64,000 bases of DNA from Fistularia commersonii (taxonomy: Eukaryota; Chordata; Actinopteri; Syngnathiformes; Fistulariidae), in NCBI GenBank assembly GCA_037954325.1, contig JBBMNZ010000078.1, forward strand, positions 186,001 to 250,000. The letters are read 5' to 3'. The position numbers and the translations under genes are program-made. The stretch's first letter is position 1, and each line of letters starts with the position of its first letter. This document shows, one piece after another, positions 48,724-60,865 of this stretch. Under the pieces are notes generated by a model. The model was not told the origin of the DNA, did not search any database, and saw nothing but the letters and a program-made list of their open reading frames with translations.

Positions 48724-51700
48724 TGAAATTCAAAAGTTATTGCCACTCCTTAACAAAAACGCTCCAACTCGGTGAGATAAGCACTTTTTGACTCTAGGGC
48801 TATATCTTTTAAACTTGTAGCTGGATTACACTGAATTTGACATATATTGTGCAAAATCATGTCCTAAACAACATATTTCAACAGCAGAAACCAGCTTGAT
48901 GAAATTCAAAAGTTATTGCCACTCCTAATCAAAAACGCTCCAACTCGGTGAGATAAGCACTTTTTGACCCTAGGGCTATATCTTTTAAACCTGTGAAGGG
49001 ATGACACTAGATTTGACATATATTGTGCAGAATCATGTCCTAAACAACATATTTCAACAGCAGAAACCAGCTTGATGAAATTCAAAAGTTATTGCCACTC
49101 CTAATCAAAAACGCTCCAACTCGGTGAGATAAGCACTTTTTGAACGAATGGCTATATCTTTTGAACCTGTGAAGGGATTACACTAGTTTTGACATATATT
49201 GTGCAGAATCATGTCCTAAACAACATATGTCAACAGAAGAAACCAGCTTGATGACATTCATGAGTTATTTCCAATCCTAATCAAAAACGCTCCAACTCGG
49301 TGAGATAAGCATTTTTTGACCCTATGGCTATATCTTTTAAACTTGTAGCTGGATTACACTGAATTTGACATATATTATGCAGAATCATGTCCTAAACAAC
49401 ATATTTCAATAGCAGAAACCAGCTTGATGAAATTCAAAAGTTATTGCCACTCCTTAACAAAAACGCTCCAACTCGGTGAGATAACCACTTTTTGACTCTA
49501 GGGCTATATCTTTTAAACTTGTAGCTGGATTACACTGAATTTGACATATATTGTGCAAAATCATGTCCTAAACAACATATTTCAACAGCAGAAACCAGCT
49601 TGATGAAATTCAAAAGTTATTGCCACTCCTAATCAAAAACGCTCCAACTCGGTGAGATGAGCACTTTTTGACCCTAGGGCTATATCTTTTAAACCTGTGA
49701 AGGGATGACACTAGATTTGACATATATTGTGCAGAATCATGTCCTAAACAACATATTTCAACAGCAGAAACCAGCTTGATGAAATTCAAAAGTTATTGCC
49801 ACTCCTAATCAAAAACGCTCCAACTCGGTGAGATAAGCACTTTTTGAACGAATGGCTATATCTTTTGAACCTGTGAAGGGATTACACTAGTTTTGACATA
49901 TATTGTGCAGAATCATGTCCTAAACAACATATTTCAACAGCAGAAACCAGCTTGATGAAATTCAAAAGTTATTGCCACTCCTAATCAAAAACGCTCCAAC
50001 TTGGTGAGATAAGCATTTTTTGTCCCTATGGCTATATCTTTTGAACCTGTGAAGGGATTACACTAGATTTGACATATATTGTGCAGAATCATGTCCTAAA
50101 CAACATATTTCAATAGCAGAAACCAGCTTGATGAAATTCAAAAGTTATTGCCACTCCTAATCAAAAACGCTCCAACTTGGTGAGATAAGCATTTTTTGTC
50201 CCTATGGCTATATCTTTTAAACTTGTAGCTGGATTACACTGAATTTGACATGTATTGTGCAGAATCATGTCCTAAACAACATATTTCAATAGCAGAAACC
50301 AGCTTGATGAAATTCAAAAGTTATTGCCACTCCTAATCAAAAACGCTCCAACTCGGTGAGATAAGCACTTTTTGAACAAATGGCTATATCTTTTGAACCT
50401 GTGAAGGGATTACACTAGTTTTGACATATATTGTGCAGAATCATGTCCTAAACAACATATTTCAATAGCAGAAACCAGCTTGATGAAATTCAAAAGTTAT
50501 TGCCACTCCTAATCAAAAACGCTCCAACTCGTTTAGATAAGCACTTTTTGAACCTAGGGCTATATCTTTTGAACCTGTGAAGGGAACACTAGATTTGACA
50601 TATATTGTGCAGAATCTTGTCATAAACAACATATTTCAATAGCAGAAACCAGCTTGATGAAATTCAAAAGTTATTGCCACTCCTAATCAAAAACGCTCCA
50701 ACTCGGTGAGATAAGCATTTTTTGACCCTATGGCTATATCTTTTAAACTTGTAGCTGGATTACACGGAATTTGACATATATTGTGCAGAATCATGTCCTA
50801 AATAACATATTTCAATAGCAGAAACCAGCTTGATGAAATTCAAAAGTTATTTCCACTCCTAATCAAAAACGCTCCAACTCGGTGAGATAAGCACTTTTTG
50901 AACCTAGGGCTATATCTTTTGAACCTGTGAAGGGATTACACTAGATTTGATATATATTGTGCAAAATCATGTCCTAAACAACATATTTCAACAGCAGAAA
51001 CCAGCTTGATGAAATTCAAAAGTTATTGCCACTCCTAATCAAAAACGCTCCAACTCGGTGAGATAAGCACTTTTTGAACCTAGGGCTATATCTTTTGAAC
51101 CTGTGAAGGGATTACACTAGTTTTGACACATATTGTGCAGAATCATGTCCTAAACAACATATTTCAACAGCAGAAACCAGCTTGATGAAATTCAAAAGTT
51201 ATTGCCACTCCTAATCAAAAACGCTCCAACTCGGTGAGATAAGCATTTTTTGACCCTATGGCTATATCTTTTAAACTTGTAGCTGGATTACACTGAATTT
51301 GACATATATTATGCAGAATCACGTCCTAAACAACATATTTCAATAGCAGAAACCAGCTTGATGAAATTCAAAAGTTATTGCCACTCCTAATCAAAAATGC
51401 TCCAACTCTAGGAGATAAGCAATTTTTGACCCTATGGCTATATCTTTTAAACTTGTAGCTGGATTACACTGAATTTGATATATATTATGCAGAATCATGT
51501 CCTAAACAACATATTTCAATAGCAGAAACCAGCTTGATGAAATTCAAAAGTTATTGCCACTCCTAATCAAAAACGCTCCAACTCGGTGAGATAAGCATTT
51601 TTTGACCCTATGGCTATATCTTTTAAACTTGTAGCTGGATTACACTGAATTTGACATATATTATGCAGAATCATGTCCTAAACAACATATTTCAATAGCA

Positions 51701-52593
51701 GAAACCAGCTTGATGAAATTCAAAAGTTATTGCCACTCCTAATCAAAAACGCTCCAACTCGGTGAGATAAGCACTTTTTGAACGAATGGCTCTATCTTTT
51801 GAACCTGTGAAGGGATTACACTAGTTTTGACATATATTGTGCAGAATCATGTCCTAAACAACATATTTCAACAGCAGAAACCAGCTTGATGAAATTCAAA
51901 AGTTATTGCCACTCCTAATCAAAAACGCTCCAACTCGGTGAGATAAGCATTTTTTGACCCTATGGCTATATCTTTTAAACTTGTAGCTGGATTACACTGA
52001 ATTTGACATATATTGTGCAGAATCATGTCCTAAACAACATATTTCAATAGCAGAAACCAGCTTGATGAAATTCAAAAGTTATTTCCACTCCTAATCAAAA
52101 ACGCTCCAACTCGGTGAGATAAGCACTTTTTGAACCTAGGGCTATATCTTTTGAACCTGTGAAGGGATTACACTAGATTTGATATATATCGTGCAAAATC
52201 ATGTCCTAAACAACATATTTCAACAGCAGAAACCAGCTTGATGAAATTCAAAAGTTATTGCCACTCCTAATCAAAAACGCTCCAACTCGGTGAGATAAGC
52301 ACTTTTTGAACCTAGGGCTATATCTTTTGAACCTGTGAAGGGATTACACTAGATTTGACATATATTGTGCAAAATCATGTCCTAAACAACATATTTCAAC
52401 AGCAGAAACCAGCTTGATGACATTCATGAGTTATTTCCACTCCTAATCAAAAACGCTCAAACTCGGTGAGATAAGCATTTTTTGACCCTATGGCTATATC
52501 TTTTAAACTTGTAGCTGGATTACACTGAATTTGACATATATTATGCAGAATCATGTCCTAAACAACATATTTCAATAGCAGAAACCAGCTTGA
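48724..52593 (+). repeat. Block 6, segment 2 (22 monomers)
   Basis: Begins E-D-C-K-E-D-C at 48724-49955, then a chimeric G/B monomer (49956), G (50132, private GACATGTATTG), C' (50308), the 174-bp GTTTAGATAAG monomer (50484), and a run ending with B (52242) and K with GCTCAAACTCGG (52418). About 47.9-50.1 kb recurs at about 51.8-54.0 kb at +3,870 bp (22 monomers minus two bases): GAACGAATGGCTCTATC at 47910 and 51780, GCTCAAACTCGG near 48586 and 52456. Confidence 0.83.
49956..50131 (+). repeat. Chimeric G-to-B monomer of block 6
   Basis: The G left half (ACTTGGTGAG, TTTTTTGTCCCTATGG) is joined to a class B right half (CTTTTGAACCTGTGAAGGG, CTAGATTTGAC). Copies are at 53826 and 59986. Here a normal G monomer follows at 50132; at 53826 and 59986 the next monomer is C'. 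So the chimera was created beside a retained G and the G was later lost in some copies, or the reverse. Confidence 0.82.
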
Positions 52594-54705
52594 TGAAATT
52601 CAAAAGTTATTGCCACTCCTTAACAAAAACGCTCCAACTCGGTGAGATAAGCACTTTTTGACTCTAGGGCTATATCTTTTAAACTTGTAGCTGGATTACA
52701 CTGAATTTGACATATATTGTGCAAAATCATGTCCTAAACAACATATTTCAACAGCAGAAACCAGCTTGATGAAATTCAAAAGTTATTGCCACTCCTAATC
52801 AAAAACGCTCCAACTCGGTGAGATAAGCACTTTTTGACCCTAGGGCTATATCTTTTAAACCTGTGAAGGGATGACACTAGATTTGACATATATTGTGCAG
52901 AATCATGTCCTAAACAACATATTTCAACAGCAGAAACCAGCTTGATGAAATTCAAAAGTTATTGCCACTCCTAATCAAAAACGCTCCAACTCGGTGAGAT
53001 AAGCACTTTTTGAACGAATGGCTATATCTTTTGAACCTGTGAAGGGATTACACTAGTTTTGACATATATTGTGCAGAATCATGTCCTAAACAACATATGT
53101 CAACAGAAGAAACCAGCTTGATGACATTCATGAGTTATTTCCAATCCTAATCAAAAACGCTCCAACTCGGTGAGATAAGCATTTTTTGACCCTATGGCTA
53201 TATCTTTTAAACTTGTAGCTGGATTACACTGAATTTGACATATATTATGCAGAATCATGTCCTAAACAACATATTTCAATAGCAGAAACCAGCTTGATGA
53301 AATTCAAAAGTTATTGCCACTCCTTAACAAAAACGCTCCAACTCGGTGAGATAACCACTTTTTGACTCTAGGGCTATATCTTTTAAACTTGTAGCTGGAT
53401 TACACTGAATTTGACATATATTGTGCAAAATCATGTCCTAAACAACATATTTCAACAGCAGAAACCAGCTTGATGAAATTCAAAAGTTATTGCCACTCCT
53501 AATCAAAAACGCTCCAACTCGGTGAGATGAGCACTTTTTGACCCTAGGGCTATATCTTTTAAACCTGTGAAGGGATGACACTAGATTTGACATATATTGT
53601 GCAGAATCATGTCCTAAACAACATATTTCAACAGCAGAAACCAGCTTGATGAAATTCAAAAGTTATTGCCACTCCTAATCAAAAACGCTCCAACTCGGTG
53701 AGATAAGCACTTTTTGAACGAATGGCTATATCTTTTGAACCTGTGAAGGGATTACACTAGTTTTGACATATATTGTGCAGAATCATGTCCTAAACAACAT
53801 ATTTCAACAGCAGAAACCAGCTTGATGAAATTCAAAAGTTATTGCCACTCCTAATCAAAAACGCTCCAACTTGGTGAGATAAGCATTTTTTGTCCCTATG
53901 GCTATATCTTTTGAACCTGTGAAGGGATTACACTAGATTTGACATATATTGTGCAGAATCATGTCCTAAACAACATATTTCAATAGCAGAAACCAGCTTG
54001 ATGAAATTCAAAAGTTATTGCCACTCCTAATCAAAAACGCTCCAACTCGGTGAGATAAGCACTTTTTGAACAAATGGCTTAATCTTTTGAACCTGTGAAG
54101 GGATTACACTAGTTTTGACATATATTGTGCAGAATCATGTCCTAAACAACATATTTCAATAGCAGAAACCAGCTTGATGATATTCAAAAGTTATTGCCAC
54201 TCCTAATCAAAAACGCTCCAACTCGGTGAGATAAGCATTTTTTGACCCTATGGCTATATCTTTTAAACTTGTAGCTGGATTACACGGAATTTGACATATA
54301 TTGTGCAGAATCATGTCCTAAATAACATATTTCAATAGCAGAAACCAGCTTGATGAAATTCAAAAGTTATTTCCACTCCTAATCAAAAACGCTCCAACTC
54401 GGTGAGATAAGCACTTTTTGAACCTAGGGCTATATCTTTTGAACCTGTGAAGGGATTACACTAGATTTGACATATATTGTGCAAAATCATGTCCTAAACA
54501 ACATATTTCAACAGCAGAAACCAGCTTGATGACATTCATGAGTTATTTCCACTCCTAATCAAAAACGCTCCAACTCGGTGAGATAAGCATTTTTTGACCC
54601 TATGGCTATATCTTTTAAACTTGTAGCTGGATTACACTGAATTTGACATATATTATGCAGAATCATGTCCTAAACAACATATTTCAATAGCAGAAACCAG
54701 CTTGA
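52594..54705 (+). repeat. Block 6, segment 3 (12 monomers)
   Basis: E (52594), D, C (ending in CATATGTCAACAGAAG), K (TTTCCAATCC), E (53298, GATAACCAC), D (53474, GATGAGCAC), C, chimeric G/B (53826), C' with GGCTTAATC (54002), A starting TGATATTC (54178, TACACGGAATTTG), B and K. 2,112 bp with no indel. The first eight monomers repeat segment 2 at +3,870 bp. The C' monomer shares GGCTTAATC with 60162. Confidence 0.83.
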
Positions 54706-57521
54706 TGAAATTCAAAAGTTATTGCCACTCCTTAACAAAAACGCTCCAACTCGGTGAGATAAGCACTTTTTGACTCTAGGGCTATATCTTTTAAACTTGT
54801 AGCTGGATTACACTGAATTTGACATATATTGTGCAAAATCATGTCCTAAACAACATATTTCAACAGCAGAAACCAGCTTGATGAAATTCAAAAGTTATTG
54901 CCACTCCTAATCAAAAACGCTCCAACTCGGTGAGATAAGCACTTTTTGACCCTAGGGCTATATCTTTTAAACCTGTGAAGGGATGACACTAGATTTGACA
55001 TATATTGTGCAGAATCATGTCCTAAACAACATATTTCAACAGCAGAAACCAGCTTGATGAAATTCAAAAGTTATTGCCACTCCTAATCAAAAACGCTCCA
55101 ACTCGGTGAGATAAGCACTTTTTGAACGAATGGCTATATCTTTTGAACCTGTGAAGGGATTACACTAGTTTTGACATATATTGTGCAGAATCATGTCCTA
55201 AACAACATATGTCAACAGAAGAAACCTGCTTGATGACATTCATGAGTTATTTCCAATCCTAATCAAAAACGCTCCAACTCGGTGAGATAAGCATTTTTTG
55301 ACCCTATGGCTATATCTTTTAAACTTGTAGCTGGATTACACTGAATTTGACATATATTATGCAGAATCATGTCCTAAACAACATATTTCAATAGCAGAAA
55401 CCAGCTTGATGAAATTCAAAAGTTATTGCCACTCCTTAACAAAAACGCTCCAACTCGGTGAGATAACCACTTTTTGACTCTAGGGCTATATCTTTTAAAC
55501 TTGTAGCTGGATTACACTGAATTTGACATATATTGTGCAAAATCATGTCCTAAACAACATATTTCAACAGCAGAAACCAGCTTGATGAAATTCAAAAGTT
55601 ATTGCCACTCCTAATCAAAAACGCTCCAACTCGGTGAGATAAGCACTTTTTGACCCTAGGGCTATATCTTTTAAACCTGTGAAGGGATGACACTAGATTT
55701 GACATATATTGTGCAGAATCATGTCCTAAACAACATATTTCAACAGCAGAAACCAGCTTGATGAAATTCAAAAGTTATTGCCACTCCTAATCAAAAACGC
55801 TCCAACTCGGTGAGATAAGCACTTTTTGAACGAATGGCTATATCTTTTGAACCTGTGAAGGGATTACACTAGTTTTGACATATATTGTGCAGAATCATGT
55901 CCCAAACAACATATTTCAACAGCAGAAACCAGCTTGATGAAATTCAAAAGTTATTGCCACTCCTAATCAAAAACGCTCCAACTTGGTGAGATAAGCATTT
56001 TTTGTCCCTATGGCTATATCTTTTAAACTTGTAGCTGGATTACACTGAATTTGACATATATTGTGCAGAATCATGTCCTAAACAACATATTTCAATAGCA
56101 GAAACCAGCTTGATGAAATTCAAAAGTTATTGCCACTCCTAATCAAAAACGCTCCAACTCGGTGAGATAAGCACTTTTTGAACAAATGGCTATATCTTTT
56201 GAACCTGTGAAGGGATTACACTAGTTTTGACATATATTGTGCAGAATCATGTCCTAAACAACATATTTCAATAGCAGAAACCAGCTTGATGAAATTCAAA
56301 AGTTATTGCCACTCCTAATCAAAAACGCTCCAACTCGGTGAGATAAGCATTTTTTGACCCTATGGCTATATCTTTTAAACTTGTAGCTGGATTACACGGA
56401 ATTTGACATATATTGTGCAGAATTATGTCCTAAATAACATATTTCAATAGCAGAAACCAGCTTGATGAAATTCAAAAGTTATTTCCACTCCTAATCAAAA
56501 ACGCTCCAACTCGGTGAGATAAGCACTTTTTGAACCTAGGGCTATATCTTTTGAACCTGTGAAGGGATTACACTAGATTTGATATATATTGTGCAAAATC
56601 ATGTCCTAAACAACATATTTCAACAGCAGAAACCAGCTTGATGAAATTCAAAAGTTATTGCCACTCCTAATCAAAAACGCTCCAACTCGGTGAGATAAGC
56701 ACTTTTTGAACCTAGGGCTATATCTTTTGAACCTGTGAAGGGATTACACTAGTTTTGACACATATTGTGCAGAACCATGTCCTAAACAACATATTTCAAC
56801 AGCAGAAACCAGCTTGATGAAATTCAAAAGTTATTGCCACTCCTAATCAAAAACGCTCCAACTCGGTGAGATAAGCATTTTTTGACCCTATGGCTATATC
56901 TTTTAAACTTGTAGCTGGATTACACTGAATTTGACATATATTGTGCAGAATCATGTCCTAAACAACATATTTCAATAGCAGAAACCAGCTTGATGAAATT
57001 CAAAAGTTATTGCCACTCCTAATCAAAAACGCTCCAACTCGGTGAGATAAGCATTTTTTGACCCTATGGCTATATCTTTTAAACTTGTAGCTGGATTACA
57101 CTGAATTTGACATATATTGTGCAGAATCATGTCCTAAACAACATATTTCAAAAGCAGAAACCAGCTTGATGAAATTCGTGAGTTATTACCACTCCTAATC
57201 AAAAACGCTCCAACTCGGTGAGATAAGCATTTTTTGACCCTATGGCTATATCTTTTAAACTTGTAGCTGGATTACACTGAATTTGACATATATTATGCAG
57301 AATCATGTCCTAAACAACATATTTCAACAGCAGAAACCAGCTTGATGAAATTCAAAAGTTATTGCCACTCCTAATCAAAAACGCTCCAACTCGGTGAGAT
57401 AAGCATTTTTTGACCCTATGGCTATATCTTTTGAACCTGTCAAGGGATTACACTAGTTTTGACAAATATTGTGCAGAATCATGTCCTAAACAACATATTT
57501 CAACAGCAGAAACCAGCTTGA

Positions 57522-57697
57522 TGCAATTCAAAAGTTATTGCCACTCCTAATCAAAAACGCTCCAACTCGGTGAGATAAGCACTTTTTGAACCTAGGGCTA
57601 TATCTTTTGAACCTGTGAAGGGATTACACTGAATTTGACATATATTGTGCAGAATCATGTCCTAAACAACATATTTCAATAGCAGAAACCAGCTTGA
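57522..57697 (+). repeat. Chimeric B-to-A monomer with GATGCAATTC start
   Basis: Starts TGCAATTC and is class B to GTGAAGGGATTACACT, then class A (GAATTTGAC). The GATGCAATTC monomers of the 27-mer (28848, 33597, 38346) and of the 21-mer (42039) have a full class B body, so this form is derived. It is duplicated at 62978 (+5,456 bp). The joint is in the same GGATTACACT stretch as in the chimera at 41335. Confidence 0.82.
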
Positions 57698-58401
57698 TGA
57701 AATTCAAAAGTTATTGCCACTCCTAATCAAAAACGCTCCAACTCGGTGAGATAAGCATTTTTTGACCCTATGGCTATATCTTTTAAACTTCTAGCTGGAT
57801 TACACTGAATTTGACATATATCATGCAGAATCATGTCCTAAACAACATATTTCAATAGCAGAAACCAGCTTGATGAAATTCAAAAGTTATTGCCACTCCT
57901 AATCAAAAACGCTCCAACTCGGTGAGATAAGCATTTTTTGACCCTATGGCTATATCTTTTAAACTTGTAGCTGGATTACACTGAATTTGACATATATTGT
58001 GCAGAATCATGTCATAAACAACATATTTCAATAGCAGAAACCAGCTTGATGAAATTCAAAAGTTATTGCCACTCCTAATCAAAAACGCTCCAACTCGGTG
58101 AGATAAGCATTTTTTGACCCTATGGCTATATCTTTTAAACTTGTAGCTGGATTACACTGAATTTGACATATATTGTGCAGAATCATGTCCTAAATAACAT
58201 ATTTCAATAGCAGAAACCAGCTTGATGAAATTCAAAAGTTATTTCCACTCCTAATCAAAAACGCTCCAACTCGGTGAGATAAGCACTTTTTGAACCTAGG
58301 GCTATATCTTTTGAACCTGTGAAGGGATTACACTAGATTTGATATATATTGTGCAGAATCATGTCCTAAACAACATATTTCAACAGCAGAAACCAGCTTG
58401 A

Positions 58402-58577
58402 TGAAATTCAAAAGTTATTGCCACTCCTAATCAAAAACACTCCAACTCGGTGAGATAAGCACTTTTTGAACGAATGGCTATATCTTTTGAACCTGTGAAG
58501 GGATTACACTAGTTTTGACACATATTGTGCAGAATCATGTCCTAAACAACATATTTCAACAGCAGAAACCAGCTTGA
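58402..58577 (+). repeat. Mosaic monomer with AAACACTCC and class C body
   Basis: The left half has AAAAACACTCC, the marker of the 27-mer monomers at 24275, 29376, 34125, 38874 and 42567, which have class B bodies. Here the body is class C (GAACGAATGG, CTAGTTTTG) with GACACATATTG. It points to exchange within a monomer near position 70. Confidence 0.76.
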
Positions 58578-58921
58578 TGAAATTCAAAAGTTATTGCCAC
58601 TCCTAATCAAAAACGCTCCAACTCGGTGAGATAAGCATTTTTTGACCCTATGGCTATATCCCTTAAACTTGTAGCTGGATTACACTGAATTTGACATATA
58701 TTGTGCAGAATCATGTCCTAAACAACATATTTCAAAAGCAGAAACCAGCTTGATGAAATTCGTGAGTTATTACCACTCCAAATCAAAAACGCTCCAACTC
58801 ATTGAGATAAGCATTTTTTGACCCTATGGCTATATCTTTTAAACTTGTAGCTGGATTACACTGAATTTGACATATATTATGCAGAATCATGTCCTAAACA
58901 ACATATTTCAACAGCAGAAAC

Positions 58922-58927
58922 AAGCTT
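58922..58927. other. Single HindIII-type hexamer AAGCTT
   Basis: The monomer boundary normally reads AAACCAGCTTGATG. At this one boundary it reads AAACAAGCTTGATG, which creates AAGCTT. I saw no other AAGCTT in the array, so it may serve as a unique landmark for optical or restriction mapping. Confidence 0.7.
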
Positions 58928-58929
58928 GA

Positions 58930-60865
58930 TGAAATTCAAAAGTTATTGCCACTCCTTAACAAAAACGCTCCAACTCGTTGAGATAAGCACTTTTTGACTC
59001 TCGGGCTATATATTTTAAACTTGTAGCTGGATTACACTGAATTTGACATATATTGTGCAAAATCATGTCCTAAACAACATATTTCAACAGCAGAAACCAG
59101 CTTGATGAAATTCAAAAGTTATTGCCACTCCTAATCAAAAACGCTCCAACTCGGTGAGATAAGCACTTTTTGACCCTAGGGCTATATCTTTTAAACCTGT
59201 GAAGGGATGACACTAGATTTGACATATATTGTGCAGAATCATGTCCTAAACAACATATTTCAACAGCAGAAACCAGCTTGATGAAATTCAAAAGTTATTG
59301 CCACTCCTAATCAAAAACGCTCCAACTCGGTGAGATAAGCACTTTTTGAACGAATGGCTATATCTTTTGAACCTGTGAAGGGATTACACTAGTTTTGACA
59401 TATATTGTGCAGAATCATGTCCTAAACAACATATGTCAACAGAAGAAACCAGCTTGTTGACATTCATGAGTTATTTCCAATCCTAATCAAAAACGCTCCA
59501 ACTCGGTGAGATAAGCATTTTTTGACCCTATGGCTATATCTTTTAAACTTGTAGCTGGATTACACTGAATTTGACATATATTATGCAGAATCATGTCCTA
59601 AACAACATATTTCAATAGCAGAAACCAGCTTGATGAAATTCAAAAGTTATTGCCACTCCTTAACAAAAACGCTCCAACTCGGTGAGATAACCACTTTTTG
59701 ACTCTAGGGCTATATCTTTTAAACTTGTAGCTGGATTACACTGAATTTGACATATATTGTGCAAAATCATGTCCTAAACAACATATTTCAACAGCAGAAA
59801 CCAGCTTGATGAAATTCAAAAGTTATTGCCACTCCTAATCAAAAACGCTCCAACTCGGTGAGATGAGCACTTTTTGACCCTAGGGCTATATCTTTTAAAC
59901 CTGTGAAGGGATGACACTAGATTTGACATATATTGTGCAGAATCATGTCATAAACAACATATTTCAATAGCAGAAACCAGCTTGATGAAATTCAAAAGTT
60001 ATTGCCACTCCTAATCAAAAACGCTCCAACTTGGTGAGATAAGCATTTTTTGTCCCTATGGCTATATCTTTTGAACCTGTGAAGGGATTACACTAGATTT
60101 GACATATATTGTGCAGAATCATGTCCTAAACAACATATTTCAATAGCAGAAACCAGCTTGATGAAATTCAAAAGTTATTGCCACTCCTAATCAAAAACGC
60201 TCCAACTCGGTGAGATAAGCACTTTTTGAACAAATGGCTTAATCTTTTGAACCTGTGAAGGGATTACACTAGTTTTGACATATATTGTGCAGAATCATGT
60301 CCTAAACAACATATTTCAATAGCAGAAACCAGCTTGATGAAATTCAAAAGTTATTGCCACTCCTAATCAAAAACGCTCCAACTCGGTGAGATAAGCATTT
60401 TTTGACCCTATGGCTATATCTTTTAAACTTGTAGCTGGATTACACGGAATTTGACATATATTGTGCAGAATCATGTCCTAAATAACATATTTCAATAGCA
60501 GAAACCAGCTTGATGAAATTCAAAAGTTATTTCCACTCCTAATCAAAAACGCTCCAACTCGGTGAGATAAGCACTTTTTGAACCTAGGGCTATATCTTTT
60601 GAACCTGTGAAGGGATTACACTAGATTTGACATATATTGTGCAGAATCATGTCCTAAACAACATATGTCAACAGAAGAAACCTGCTTGATGACATTCATG
60701 AGTTATTTCCAATCCTAATCAAAAACGCTCCAACTCGGTGAGATAAGCATTTTTTGACCCTATGGCTATATCTTTTAAACTTGTAGCTGGATTACACTGA
60801 ATTTGACATATATTATGCAGAATCATGTCCTAAACAACATATTTCAATAGCAGAAACCAGCTTGA
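58930..60865 (+). repeat. Block 6, segment 5 (11 monomers)
   Basis: E (58930, with CTCGTTGAG, TCTCGGGC and TATATTTTAAAC changes), D, C (ending in GTCAACAGAAG), K (59458), E (59634), D (59810), chimeric G/B (59986), C' with GGCTTAATC (60162), A (60338), chimeric B (60514) and K (60690). It resembles segment 3 but lacks the class C monomer between D and the G/B chimera. 1,936 bp with no indel. Confidence 0.82.

Larger units (their letters stand above)
54706..58929 (+). repeat. Block 6, segment 4 (24 monomers)
   Basis: E-D-C-K-E-D-C-G-C' (54706-56289), then A with TACACGGAATTTG, B, B with GACACATATTG and AGAACCATG, A, the coupled CAAAAGCAG and CGTGAG monomers, the A-to-B chimera (57346), GATGCAATTC B-to-A chimera (57522), and further A and B monomers to 58929. 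55,210 to about 58,000 recurs at 60,666 to about 63,470 (+5,456 bp, 31 monomers). Private changes include GTCCCAAACAAC near 55899, CTGTCAAGGG near 57437 and TATCCCTTAAAC near 58657. Confidence 0.83.

Noticed and set aside
46936..60690. CATATGTCAACAGAAGAAACC variants looked like an inserted element
   Set aside because: They differ from the normal tail by a few substitutions (T to G, GCAG to GAAG) and the 176-bp length is kept. They are linked point changes, not an insertion.
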